Source of the DNA: Bacteroidales bacterium
GTDB taxonomy: Bacteria; Bacteroidota; Bacteroidia; Bacteroidales; Lentimicrobiaceae
Direction: 5' to 3'
Length of the DNA: 64,000 nucleotides
Assembly: GCA_016705005.1 (NCBI GenBank)
Contig: JADIZB010000013.1
Coordinates: 62,001-126,000 of the forward strand
The position numbers were made by a program, and so were the translations under genes. Each line of letters begins with the position of its first letter. The stretch's first letter is position 1. Positions 1 to 8,373 of this stretch are shown one piece after another. The notes below the pieces were generated by a model. It was not told where the DNA came from and ran no database searches. It saw nothing but the letters and a program-made list of their open reading frames with translations.

Positions 1-54
1 GAATACGAAATGATGATTGAGCTCTCCCAGCGGCCGTCGCAAACCCTTGATTGA
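1..54 (+). CDS. C-terminal end of an upstream protein (partial)
   Basis: Frame 1 is open from the window edge to a TGA at 52-54 and encodes 17 residues ending in IELSQRPSQTLD. It ends 10 bases before the ATG of the MerR gene, which is the spacing expected of an operon partner. In Bacteroidota a secreted M23 metallopeptidase often lies just upstream of this kind of MerR gene, so this may be its tail. The fragment is too short to prove that. Confidence 0.45.
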   Translation, partial: EYEMMIELSQRPSQTLD

Positions 55-64
55 TATTCACCAT

Positions 65-403
65 ATGCCTTACAAAAAGAAGGAAATAGAAAAAGTATAT
101 TACAGGATCGGGGAGGTAGCCGATATGTTTGGAGTTAACCAATCGCTGATCCGTTTCTGGGAGAAAGAGTTTGATATTATTAAACCATTCCGCAACAAGA
201 AGGGCAACCGCTTCTTTACCAAACAGGACATCGATAATTTTCACCTCATTTTCCACCTGGTGAAGGAACGTGGATTTACTTTACAGGGAGCCAGGGAGAA
301 ACTCAAAGGCAATCCTGAAGAAACCACCGATCATGCTGCAGTGGTCAGAAACCTTCAGAAAATCAGAAGTTTTCTGCTTGAACTTAAAGAGGGGATTGAC
401 TGA
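65..403 (+). CDS. MerR-family transcriptional regulator
   Basis: This 112-residue cytoplasmic protein carries an N-terminal MerR-type winged helix (YYRIGEVADMFGVNQSLIRFWE, about residues 11-32, then a wing rich in basic residues). A short helical tail follows instead of a sensor domain. I place the start at the ATG at 65. The alternative TTG at 17 would overlap the upstream reading frame, whereas the ATG leaves a 10-base gap. Short MerR proteins of this type are common in Bacteroidota and their effector is unknown. Its stop codon abuts the stop of the convergent hldD gene. Confidence 0.85.
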   Translation: MPYKKKEIEKVYYRIGEVADMFGVNQSLIRFWEKEFDIIKPFRNKKGNRFFTKQDIDNFHLIFHLVKERGFTLQGAREKLKGNPEETTDHAAVVRNLQKIRSFLLELKEGID

Positions 404-1375
404 TTAACGAAAATAACCTTTATCAAGATAGTTCACTATATAATCCCTGACTCCGTCTTCAAGGGTTGTAAACTCATTCCTGTATCCGGCATTTCTGAGT
501 TTTGTCATGTCGGCCTCGGTAAAGTACTGATATTTATCGCGGATGTCGGCAGGGGTATCGACGAATTCGATCTCTGGATGTTTCCCCAGAGCCTGAAAGG
601 TTGAATTTGCAAGATCAACAAATGACCGGGCTACGCCGGTTCCAAGATTATACAGTCCTGATGCCGGTTGATTCTCCATCATAAACATTAAAACGGATAC
701 GACATCCTTCACATAAATGAAATCACGCAACTGTTTACCATCTTCAAAATCAGGTCTGTGCGATTTGAATAACTTCACTTTGCCGGTCTCTTTTATTTGT
801 CTGTATGCATGAAAGATAACAGATGCCATACGACTTTTGTGATATTCATTTGGCCCATATACATTAAAAAACTTCATTCCGGCCCAAAATGGCGGGGTTG
901 AGGTTTGTTTCAACGCCCATTTGTCGAATTCGTTTTTTGAAACGCCATACGGGTTCAGGGGTTGGAGCAACTCAACAATATTGTGATTATCGATGTAACC
1001 GTGCTCTCCCAGTCCATAGGTCGCAGCTGAGGAAGCATAAACCAGCGGTATTTTATGCCTTGTGGCAAGCTCCCATACTTTTTTGGTGTAGCCTGTATTG
1101 AGCTCGTCAAATATGGCCATATTCATTTCGGTGGTATCTGTCCTGGCACCGATGTGAAAGATGAAATCAACGCTTGAAGCATTTATTTCAAGCCAGCCGA
1201 AAAAGCTTTTTCTTTCTGTCTTTTCTGTGATGTTTTTCCCTGCAAGATTACCATCCTTTTCTTTTTTGGAGAAATCGTCAACAGCAACAACACCTGTGAA
1301 TCCTTTTTCCTGTAATCCGCTTACCAGGCAACTGCCGATAAACCCTGCAGCTCCTGTAACTACTATCAATCCCAT
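404..1375 (-). CDS. hldD: ADP-glyceromanno-heptose 6-epimerase
   Basis: HldD (RfaD) converts ADP-D-glycero-D-manno-heptose to the L-glycero form, the last step in making the heptose donor for the lipopolysaccharide core. It is an extended short-chain dehydrogenase acting in the cytoplasm. The Rossmann NAD(P) motif TGAAGFIG lies at residues 7-14 and the catalytic YxxxK is Y143/K147 in NPYGVSK. HldD-typical stretches such as KFFNVYGPNEYHKSRMAS and the LRDFIYVKDVV segment follow. The length of 323 residues is normal for the family. It is transcribed towards the MerR gene, with no bases between the two stops. Confidence 0.93.
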   Translation of the reverse strand: MGLIVVTGAAGFIGSCLVSGLQEKGFTGVVAVDDFSKKEKDGNLAGKNITEKTERKSFFGWLEINASSVDFIFHIGARTDTTEMNMAIFDELNTGYTKKVWELATRHKIPLVYASSAATYGLGEHGYIDNHNIVELLQPLNPYGVSKNEFDKWALKQTSTPPFWAGMKFFNVYGPNEYHKSRMASVIFHAYRQIKETGKVKLFKSHRPDFEDGKQLRDFIYVKDVVSVLMFMMENQPASGLYNLGTGVARSFVDLANSTFQALGKHPEIEFVDTPADIRDKYQYFTEADMTKLRNAGYRNEFTTLEDGVRDYIVNYLDKGYFR

Positions 1376-1405
1376 ATCAACAAGTACTTAATGATGGTTT
1401 TTTTC

Positions 1406-2527
1406 TTATCTTTTCAATCCCTTATCCAGAACATCAAAGCCAAACAGGTGGTACATGGTTTTAAAAATGTCTGTATTGTCAATCAGACCAAAGAACTGAT
1501 CTGATCCGGGGCCCCTGGCATATAGCGGAACCGGTATTGCCGAATGATCACCCGTAGAGAATTTCCCTACCGGGCTGCCAGAAACAAGTTCCTTAACAGG
1601 CAGGCTTAATCCGCCGGTTTCATGATCAGCAGTGATGATTACCAGGGTTTCTTTGTTTCTTTCAGCAAATTCAAGAGCTATGCCACAGGCTTTATCAAAA
1701 TCAATGGTTTCATTAACAACATAGTTGAGGTCATTATCATGGCCGCCCCAGTCTATCTGAGAACCTTCTACCATCAGAAAAAATCCGTTTTCATCCATGC
1801 TTAGCAGATCAATGGCTTTAGCAGTGGAAAGGCTCAGCATATCGCCCCTCCCTTCAGAAAACTTTGGGGCATGGTTGGGATATAGCAAAGCTGCCAGTTT
1901 GCCACCGTTAACTTCCATCATTTCAGGAATTGTCCGTGCAACATTGTATTTTCTTGAAAGTAAACTATCAATAAGGTTAAGACCATCAGCCCTTTTACTG
2001 AAATTATCATAACCACCTCCGATAAAGACGTCAATATCAGTGATGAGAAACTGTCTGGCAATCTCTTCTGTCATATTTCTGCCTTCAACACAGGCAATAA
2101 ATGAAGCTGGTGTTGCGTGGGTAATGGCAGATGTTGCCACTAGTCCTGTAGCCAGTCCGAAATCTTCAGCGTACTTCAGGATGCTGGGTACCTTTGTTTT
2201 ATCGGGGAGCATACCGATCATTCCGTTGTTGGTTTTATGCCCGGTGGCAATAGCTGTTCCGGCTGCAGCTGAATCTGTTATATAGTCGTTGTCGGAAAAG
2301 GTTTTTACAAGGGCAATATTCGGGCACCTTGTCATATTCAGATTATCTCGTGTGGCAGTATATGCAGCATACATCTGGGAAAGGCCCATCCCATCACCGA
2401 TCAGGAGTATAATATTTTTCGGCTGGTTTTTCTTTTCATTGCCCTTGTCTGCTTTCCTGTTCTGAGCGTATGAAGTGACGGTGGTCAGAATTATAGCAAG
2501 TACGATAATGAAGTTGTTTCGTTTCAT
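1406..2527 (-). CDS. Secreted alkaline phosphatase (PhoA family)
   Basis: This is a metal-dependent phosphomonoesterase exported by an N-terminal signal peptide (about residues 1-21, ending SYAQ), so it should act in the periplasm. The active site is readable: GDGMG at 44-48 provides a metal ligand, D85-S86 in TDSAAAGTA contains the phosphorylated serine, and TADHETGGL near residue 300 supplies further metal ligands. At 373 residues it is shorter than the 450-residue E. coli enzyme but normal for Bacteroidota. It lies 30 bases downstream of hldD's start on the same strand. A palindrome and a TAnnTTTG element lie upstream. Confidence 0.92.
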   Translation of the reverse strand: MKRNNFIIVLAIILTTVTSYAQNRKADKGNEKKNQPKNIILLIGDGMGLSQMYAAYTATRDNLNMTRCPNIALVKTFSDNDYITDSAAAGTAIATGHKTNNGMIGMLPDKTKVPSILKYAEDFGLATGLVATSAITHATPASFIACVEGRNMTEEIARQFLITDIDVFIGGGYDNFSKRADGLNLIDSLLSRKYNVARTIPEMMEVNGGKLAALLYPNHAPKFSEGRGDMLSLSTAKAIDLLSMDENGFFLMVEGSQIDWGGHDNDLNYVVNETIDFDKACGIALEFAERNKETLVIITADHETGGLSLPVKELVSGSPVGKFSTGDHSAIPVPLYARGPGSDQFFGLIDNTDIFKTMYHLFGFDVLDKGLKR

Positions 2528-2543
2528 TTTATCGGGGTTTTAT

Positions 2544-2560
2544 CTGCAAACAGTTTGCAG
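2544..2560. promoter_or_regulatory. Palindrome in the phosphatase 5' untranslated region
   Basis: CTGCAAA and TTTGCAG are perfect 7-base inverted arms separated by three bases. They lie 17 bases before the alkaline phosphatase ATG, between it and the candidate -7 box at 2585-2592. A repressor or activator could bind here. The half-site TTTGCAG recurs at 7938-7944 next to the lacI/susC palindrome, which may or may not be meaningful. Confidence 0.4.
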
Positions 2561-2584
2561 GTTGAAGATTTTGCGTTTTAATTG

Positions 2585-2592
2585 CAAAAATA
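2585..2592 (-). promoter_or_regulatory. -7 promoter element for the alkaline phosphatase gene
   Basis: On the minus strand this reads TATTTTTG, matching the Bacteroidota -7 consensus TAnnTTTG. It would start a transcript about 50 bases upstream of the gene. I see no good -33 TTTG at the expected distance. Confidence 0.4.
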
Positions 2593-2804
2593 TGAAATAT
2601 GCAGATAGCGGAGTGTTATTTCATTGTTAAGCTGGTGGAACAGTTTGTTATCATTGCTGTTGAGAAATATATCCCTACCAAAGCCGGACTTTGAAAAATT
2701 TAAGTACATTTGACGGTTTCTATAGCAAAACCTTGTTGTAACCATTGATGAGGTTGCTGGAAAGCAATGAACGCTGAATATTTATTAAATTTAATCAAAC
2801 CTTT

Positions 2805-4208
2805 ATGAAAGAAAAAGTCCAGACTCTGCTCAATGAGTCGAAAACAGCCAGATGGATCGCATTGTTGCTGATTTCATCAACCATGTTTTTTGCCTACTTC
2901 TTTGTTGATGTGGTTGCACCTCTTCAGACTATGCTTGAAACTCAATACAAGTGGACTCCTGAAGTATTTGGTATGTTGGGTGGTTCTGAATTTTTCCTGA
3001 ATGTTTTCGCCTTCTTCCTGATTTTTTCCGGGATAATTCTTGATAAAATGGGTATCAGATTTACCCTGATAACTGCCGGATTAACAATGGTAGTGGGTGC
3101 CTTCCTTAAATATTATGCATTGACACCTGGATTTCAGGATTCCGGCCTTGCAGTATGGCTCGGTTCGTTTATAACCTGGGTGCCGGCTTCTGCAAAACTT
3201 GCATTCTTCGGATTCTCAATCTTTGGTGTTGGGGTTGAAATGGCTGGTATTACAGTGTCTAAGACCATTGTTAAGTGGTTTAAGGGAAAAGAAATGGCTT
3301 TGGCTATGGGTCTTGAAATGGCAGTTGCCCGTTTAGGTGTATTTGCAGTATTCCGTCTAACACCGATATTTGCTGATAATGGGGGTGTTTCAAATTCAGT
3401 TTTCATGGGTCTGGCATTCCTGTGTATTGGTTTTGTTACCTTTTTCATCTATACCTTTATGGATCGCAAGCTTGATAAACAGATGGGTGTTACCAAACTA
3501 CAGGCTGACCCGGAAGAAGAATTCAAGATCAGCGACCTTAAGAAAATATTTACCAACCCGGGTTTTCTGGCTATTGCAGGACTCTGTGTTTTGTTTTATT
3601 CAGCAATTTTCCCGTTCCAGAAGTTTGCAACCGATATGCTTGCGTCAAAGCTTGATCTGGATGTAAGAACAGCCGCAGCATATTTCTCTTATTTTCCGAT
3701 TGGTGCCATGGTTTTGACTCCTTTCATCGGTTACTTTCTCGATGTTAGGGGAAAGGGTGCTACCATGATGTTATATGGTGCAATTCTTCTGACCATTTCG
3801 CATCTTATTTTCGCTCTGGTCCCATCAGAAATTTTCAACGTACCCATTGCTATAGGAACAATCGTTATACTTGGGACAGCTTTCTCACTGGTGCCTGCTT
3901 CAATGTGGCCTTCGTTGCCAAAGATTGTTGAAGACCGGTATCTTGGGTCAGCATATGGAAGTATATTCTGGATCCAGAATATTGGTCTTTTGGGAGTCCC
4001 GGTATTAATAGGCTGGGCTTTGTCTGCATCAAATCCGGGAGTTTCTGAGCAAATTACCGCTGGAGTTACCGGTGTTAAATACAATTATACAATTCCTGAA
4101 CTTATATTCGCTGGTTTTGGTGTCCTTGCAATTTTCCTGAGTGTAATTCTGAAAAGGGTGGACCGTAAAAATGGTTATGGACTTGATATTCCGAATAAAA
4201 AGAAATAG
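2805..4208 (+). CDS. Major facilitator superfamily transporter
   Basis: This 467-residue inner-membrane protein has about twelve hydrophobic segments in two halves, with a cytoplasmic loop near residues 218-250 (KLDKQMGVTKLQADPEEEF). The loop motif GIILDKMGIR after the second helix resembles the MFS motif-A region. The substrate cannot be read from the sequence. It sits beside a GH13 enzyme, a LacI regulator and a Sus-like system, so uptake of maltose or maltooligosaccharides is a reasonable inference, but MFS carriers of this subtype also move anions. A TACATTTG element at 2705-2712 may be its -7 box. Two strong hairpins follow the gene. Confidence 0.8.
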   Translation: MKEKVQTLLNESKTARWIALLLISSTMFFAYFFVDVVAPLQTMLETQYKWTPEVFGMLGGSEFFLNVFAFFLIFSGIILDKMGIRFTLITAGLTMVVGAFLKYYALTPGFQDSGLAVWLGSFITWVPASAKLAFFGFSIFGVGVEMAGITVSKTIVKWFKGKEMALAMGLEMAVARLGVFAVFRLTPIFADNGGVSNSVFMGLAFLCIGFVTFFIYTFMDRKLDKQMGVTKLQADPEEEFKISDLKKIFTNPGFLAIAGLCVLFYSAIFPFQKFATDMLASKLDLDVRTAAAYFSYFPIGAMVLTPFIGYFLDVRGKGATMMLYGAILLTISHLIFALVPSEIFNVPIAIGTIVILGTAFSLVPASMWPSLPKIVEDRYLGSAYGSIFWIQNIGLLGVPVLIGWALSASNPGVSEQITAGVTGVKYNYTIPELIFAGFGVLAIFLSVILKRVDRKNGYGLDIPNKKK

Positions 4209-4225
4209 GAAGTAATTACGATTTT

Positions 4226-4261
4226 AACAGGCAGCATTCAGACGGATGCTGCCTGTTTTTA
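4226..4261 (+). terminator. Rho-independent terminator after the MFS gene
   Basis: A perfect 12-base stem (4226-4237 with 4246-4257, arms AACAGGCAGCAT and ATGCTGCCTGTT) has an 8-base loop and is followed by a T run. It lies 18 bases after the stop codon of the MFS gene. Confidence 0.9.
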
Positions 4262-4267
4262 TTTATA

Positions 4268-4300
4268 AAAAAAAACCTGCCGGGATGAGCAGGTTTTTCT
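4268..4300. terminator. Second hairpin, probably bidirectional terminator
   Basis: AAAAACCTGC (4271-4280) pairs with GCAGGTTTTT (4289-4298). T runs follow the stem on both strands. It could back up the preceding terminator on the plus strand and end the GH13 transcript arriving from the minus strand. Confidence 0.75.
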
Positions 4301-4588
4301 AACGACATCTAAAGAGGTGGGATAAATTCGGATCAAGGGGCCGGGAAGCCCTCGACCCATAACTATAGATTTATAAGTCACTAACAAAGATCGGATATAA
4401 AAAGGTGGCTTTGCTTGAGAAATGTATAATTGCCTGAAAATATTTATCCAGCGTACCTGTTCGTTGTACAACTGCTAAAAATTTTACATTCTTAATACCC
4501 TTCTCACTGGATTAATAAGACCAGATCTTCATTATTTCACCTGACACCGCAGGGTATTGTAGCTGAAAATATGAGATTTTACCAATTT
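4301..4588. other. Intergenic stretch, nothing recognised
   Basis: This lies downstream of the GH13 stop codon and after the double terminator. A small open frame on the minus strand has no recognisable domain or start signal. No tRNA, riboswitch or repeat was recognised. Confidence 0.5.
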
Positions 4589-6430
4589 CTAAATTTTCTT
4601 TAAAACTTTGGCTGTCATTGACGGGACCTCAATTTTGCCGGCACCGAACTTAATACCAGACATCAGATCAATAAACTCCTTACCATCAACAATATCCTGG
4701 TACACTGAGCCGTTGCCAAGGTTTATCAGGATGATGATGATATCGCTGTCGTTTGAGCGTTTATAAATGAGGATGTTCTTATCTGCTTTTATAAATGTGA
4801 GTTTGCCATTTGATAAAACCGGGTTTTCCCTCCGGATTTTTATAAGCTTTTTGTAATAACTGTGCAACTCTTCATTAAAGCTGATACTATCAAATGATTT
4901 GGGCCCGGGCTGAATATTTGTCCTGGATTCAGGGTTGATTTTATACTCTTTCCACCACAGCGGTTTTCTTTCGTCAGGATCATCCCCGCCCCACATGCCG
5001 AATTCATCCCCGTTCCAGATATGCGGGCTTCCGATATTTGTATACTGATGAACCAGATAGAGCATAGCCCTGCGATAGGTGTCCTCATCGGGTTTGCCAC
5101 TGATATATCCCGGGTCTTCATGCGCTGAAGCATGAAATTTGTATTTGCCTTTGTTGGCAAAACAGGATAGTAACCTGGGGCTGTCATGCGTGGCATTCAC
5201 ATTCATCATCGAATAACGGAAAGGCTCGTCCAGCCTGTTCCATTCCTTATTAAGACTGTCAGCAAATTGTCTGGCATCTGCTTTTGGTTCAGCCTGGGCA
5301 AAGAATCCTCTTGCCGGCCTGTAAACCTGGTAGTTCATGATTGCATCGAAAATTTCAGAATTGGCATATTGGGCAGGATTCATGAAGGCGTCAGGCCATT
5401 TTTCCCACCAGACTTCTCCAACGAGATAGGCTTCCGGGTCAACGGATTTGACATATGTGCGGTATTCTCTCCAGAAACCCATAGGTATCTGATCGGCTAC
5501 ATCAAGCCTGTATCCATCGATACCTTTTGTTTTGTCTCCATCAGGTGCCAGCCACCGACTTGTAACATCAAATATATGTTGTTTCGCACCTTCGTTAATA
5601 TTTCCCTCATAGGGATGACCTGAAACCCGCTCGCCCTGAACATTGACTTTTTTTAATTCGGGAAGGCTCATGATGTTCAGCCACCCTTTGTAACTGAATT
5701 CATTTTCAGCCGTTGCCGGATTGTCGTATGAAAGAATCTCATACCAGTCTTTGTAGAGAGATTTCTCCTGGTTTCTGACAATATCCTGCCAGGCCCAGAA
5801 AAGTACACCGGTGTGGTTCCATGAATAATCCACAATCACCCTGATGTTTCGCTTGTGTAGTTCATCAACCAGTTTCAGAAAGAGTTTGTCGGCCGAAGTC
5901 CATTTCCAGGTGGAAGGATCAGCAGGATTTTCAGTGGCCATCAGTTTGATGTCTCCCTGAGGGTCAGGGCCAAAATTGACATCGATGTGGTGGTAATTTC
6001 TTGCATCGTACTTGTGCAGCGAAGGGGCGTCATTGACTGGATTAAGGTAAATGGCTGTTATCCCCAGATCTTCAAGGTAATCAATTTTATCAAGAACGCC
6101 CTGCAGGTCACCCCCGTAACGACGGTGTTGCATGGTTTCGCGTAACCCCCGACCCGTTTGGGCAGCCCAATCCTCCTGGGTGTACCAGTCTGAAGTCCAG
6201 GGTGTGATGGCCCAGTTGTCCGGTACGGGAAAAGAAGCTGTTGGGGTTGAAATAGTTGCAATGGTAGGATCATTGGATGGATCACCATTGTTAAACCTTT
6301 CCACGAAAATCTGGTACCAGATGACATTTTTCGACCATTCCGGCGGGCCGTTACTGATTGTTGTTTTCGTTTCATTATCGCATGCTGCCAGAGCCAGCAA
6401 TAACAGGAGGGATGGGATTGTTTTGTTCAT
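4589..6430 (-). CDS. GH13 alpha-amylase family lipoprotein
   Basis: This glycoside hydrolase family 13 enzyme should cut alpha-1,4-glucans such as starch or maltooligosaccharides. The N-terminus is a lipoprotein signal with lipobox LAAC (Cys17), followed by DNE, so it is anchored in an envelope membrane. The (beta/alpha)8 barrel motifs are visible: region I DYSWNH (201-206), region II GYRLDVAD with nucleophile D310, region III GEVWWE with acid/base E339, and region IV NATHDS with D416 as transition-state stabiliser. A C-terminal beta domain follows, about residues 530-613. It is transcribed away from the SusC operon, just downstream of lacI, and probably acts on glucan captured by the Sus proteins. 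Confidence 0.92.
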   Translation of the reverse strand: MNKTIPSLLLLLALAACDNETKTTISNGPPEWSKNVIWYQIFVERFNNGDPSNDPTIATISTPTASFPVPDNWAITPWTSDWYTQEDWAAQTGRGLRETMQHRRYGGDLQGVLDKIDYLEDLGITAIYLNPVNDAPSLHKYDARNYHHIDVNFGPDPQGDIKLMATENPADPSTWKWTSADKLFLKLVDELHKRNIRVIVDYSWNHTGVLFWAWQDIVRNQEKSLYKDWYEILSYDNPATAENEFSYKGWLNIMSLPELKKVNVQGERVSGHPYEGNINEGAKQHIFDVTSRWLAPDGDKTKGIDGYRLDVADQIPMGFWREYRTYVKSVDPEAYLVGEVWWEKWPDAFMNPAQYANSEIFDAIMNYQVYRPARGFFAQAEPKADARQFADSLNKEWNRLDEPFRYSMMNVNATHDSPRLLSCFANKGKYKFHASAHEDPGYISGKPDEDTYRRAMLYLVHQYTNIGSPHIWNGDEFGMWGGDDPDERKPLWWKEYKINPESRTNIQPGPKSFDSISFNEELHSYYKKLIKIRRENPVLSNGKLTFIKADKNILIYKRSNDSDIIIILINLGNGSVYQDIVDGKEFIDLMSGIKFGAGKIEVPSMTAKVLKKI

Positions 6431-6638
6431 TTTGACAATTTTTCGGGAGGCAGTATGTCATGGCCCTCAGCAACAGTAACTGCTTATCCAATTGATACAA
6501 GTGCCAACTTTGTTTATTTTCTGTTATAGGCCGACCTGCCAGCTTTTGATTATAGAGAACGGTTCTGCCTGGGATTCACCTCGTCAGGCCCTGAAATGAA
6601 AACAGGCCCTCAGAGATTTTTTTTTATTAATCAGCTGT

Positions 6639-7649
6639 TCAGGTTGAGGCTCTTTTTTCTATCGAGACCGGAATAACCCTGGTTTGAAAATCAATAAAAG
6701 TGGAAGGATTTTCAATGCGCCGGATCAGAATTTCAACTGCCTGGCGGCCCATTTCAAACCCCCGTTGTTCAACAGTGGTTAACGGAGGATTCGCAATACT
6801 GGCGATCGGGTCATTGCCAAAACCTGTAACAGCAATATCGCCGGGGATTTTATAACCATTTTCCTGCAACAGCTGCATGGCGGCAATGGCTGTAAAATCG
6901 TTTACGGCGAAAATACCATCTATCTCAGGTGCCAGTCTGAGTATCTGTTCTTTCAGATCAAGAACTTCCTGACGTGTGTCACACTGAAGTATGTAGGCCG
7001 GATCTTCTTCAATGCCAAAATTAGCCAGTGCTTTGAGATATCCTTCAAGCCTGAGTTTCCCTATCAGCAGGTGCTGAGGTGAGGCAAGGTGGAGAATTTT
7101 TCGGCATCCTCTTTCCAAAAGATGTCCTGTTGCCAGCAATGCACCTTCAAAATCAGCAGTAACCACCCGGTCGGTCTCAACCTCTTCGCAAACCCTGTCA
7201 AGGAATACAATAGGTATACCACTGTCAATCAAATCTTTAAAATGCCCGTGGTCTTTGGTTGATTTGCTCATCGATACAAGAATCCCGTCAGCACGGTGGT
7301 CAAGTAAAACCTGGGTATTGATGACTTCACGGTTATAATCCTCATTTGACTGGCAGATAATCAACCGGTATCCTTTGGCATAGGCAAGTTCTTCGATTCC
7401 GCTGATCACGGATGAGAAAAAGTGGTGCACTATTTCAGGGATGACCAGGCCGAGCGTATTGGAACGCTGCCGTTTCAGACTCAGGGCAAGGGCATTCGGC
7501 CTGTAATTGACCTGTTCTGCATACTCTTTCACAACCCTTTTGGTTTCAGTGCTGATGTCAGGATGGTCTTTCAATGCGCGCGAAACAGTTGATGGAGAGA
7601 TACCCAATGCCCGGGCTATGTCATTGATCGAGATAAGGTTCGATTTCAT
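6639..7649 (-). CDS. LacI-family transcriptional regulator of the glucan locus
   Basis: This cytoplasmic sugar-responsive repressor or activator has 336 residues. The N-terminal helix-turn-helix reads SINDIARALGISPSTVSRALKDHPDIS (about residues 7-33), followed by the hinge helix NYRPNALALSLK. A periplasmic-binding-protein-like sugar domain with the usual LGLVIPEI and GDIAVTGFGND segments follows. It lies between the GH13 gene (same strand) and the divergent susC operon, as expected for the local regulator of both. Candidate operators lie in the 724-base divergent intergenic region. Confidence 0.92.
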   Translation of the reverse strand: MKSNLISINDIARALGISPSTVSRALKDHPDISTETKRVVKEYAEQVNYRPNALALSLKRQRSNTLGLVIPEIVHHFFSSVISGIEELAYAKGYRLIICQSNEDYNREVINTQVLLDHRADGILVSMSKSTKDHGHFKDLIDSGIPIVFLDRVCEEVETDRVVTADFEGALLATGHLLERGCRKILHLASPQHLLIGKLRLEGYLKALANFGIEEDPAYILQCDTRQEVLDLKEQILRLAPEIDGIFAVNDFTAIAAMQLLQENGYKIPGDIAVTGFGNDPIASIANPPLTTVEQRGFEMGRQAVEILIRRIENPSTFIDFQTRVIPVSIEKRAST

Positions 7650-7691
7650 TTCGGTTGATTAAACGCTTTTCATTCTTTTCCGGATAAAGAT

Positions 7692-7710
7692 ACTTAAATT
7701 GCGTTTAAGT
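7692..7710. promoter_or_regulatory. Inverted repeat upstream of lacI (possible operator)
   Basis: ACTTAAA (7692-7698) and TTTAAGT (7704-7710) are perfect inverted arms around a 5-base TTGCG spacer, 43 bases before the lacI start. The position suits autoregulation by the LacI protein. Confidence 0.45.
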
Positions 7711-7915
7711 GACCCTTGATACATATAATATTTCCTTTCTGAAATTTCCTGATTAATAAGCCGGATGAAAACTGATTACCGGATAGGTGACCAGGACCGT
7801 TTGCCCGGTGAATGTTTTTTTGCTAAGCCTGATTTTTTCAATGATTCAGGGAGCTATGAGAATCAGCAGTCCAAATTGTTTAATTTTTCAACCTGTTCTT
7901 TTGTCATTTTTTTAC

Positions 7916-7933
7916 TCCGCAATCGATTGCGGA
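7916..7933. promoter_or_regulatory. 18-base perfect palindrome, candidate LacI operator
   Basis: TCCGCAATCGATTGCGGA is a perfect 18-base palindrome centred on CGAT, with a C and G in the core as in many LacI-family operators. An AAACGTTT core follows directly at 7933-7940. It lies in the divergent region between lacI and susC, about 440 bases before susC. No coding region covers it. Confidence 0.55.
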
Positions 7934-8264
7934 AACGTTTGCAGTTTTTTTTTAAGCAGATGTGTTGAATTACTTGATAAATCAGTGGATTCATAATTAA
8001 TTTTTGCTTAACATTGTACCATTAAATCACGTTACTTCCTGCTTTTTTCCGGTTGTAACTGATACAGATTTTATTTTTACCGTTTATTCCAAACCATGAG
8101 AGGCATTTGTGCTTTTTTGTGGTTTATGTAATTTTATCAAAAAGGTCTGCTTTCTCTACGGAATTGATTTGTTTATTCATATATTTAAGGTCAGTTTAGT
8201 TGAACCTGCGAATGATTATCAGAGTAGGAAATGTGCATAACAGGGATGGCCCTGATTCTTATTG
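7934..8264. other. Long leader region before susC, nothing else recognised
   Basis: This AT-rich stretch between the palindrome and the susC leader hairpin has no convincing open reading frame. I could not find a clean TAnnTTTG promoter in it. A TAATTTTTG near 7998-8006 is one base too long. A transcription start for susC may lie here. Confidence 0.4.
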
Positions 8265-8295
8265 CGGAACCCGTCGGTTCTGACGGATATTCCGG
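8265..8295 (+). promoter_or_regulatory. Hairpin in the susC leader
   Basis: CGGAA (8265-8269) pairs with TTCCG (8291-8295) around an inner stem CCGTC (8271-8275)/GACGG (8282-8286). A run of eight T residues follows at 8307-8314. It lies 78 bases before the susC ATG. It could be an attenuator or simply a stabilising 5' hairpin. Confidence 0.4.
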
Positions 8296-8373
8296 CACCA
8301 TTCGGATTTTTTTTGAAACTGAATACCTATCACTTATTTAATAATAATTAAACCACCAACCAAAACCAGAATT

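Noticed and set aside
4259..4471. 70-residue minus-strand open frame after the MFS gene
   Set aside because: It overlaps the double terminator and has no domain or plausible start signal.
7765..7996. Two small plus-strand open frames between lacI and susC
   Set aside because: They overlap the 18-base palindrome, have no recognisable domain and sit in a regulatory region.
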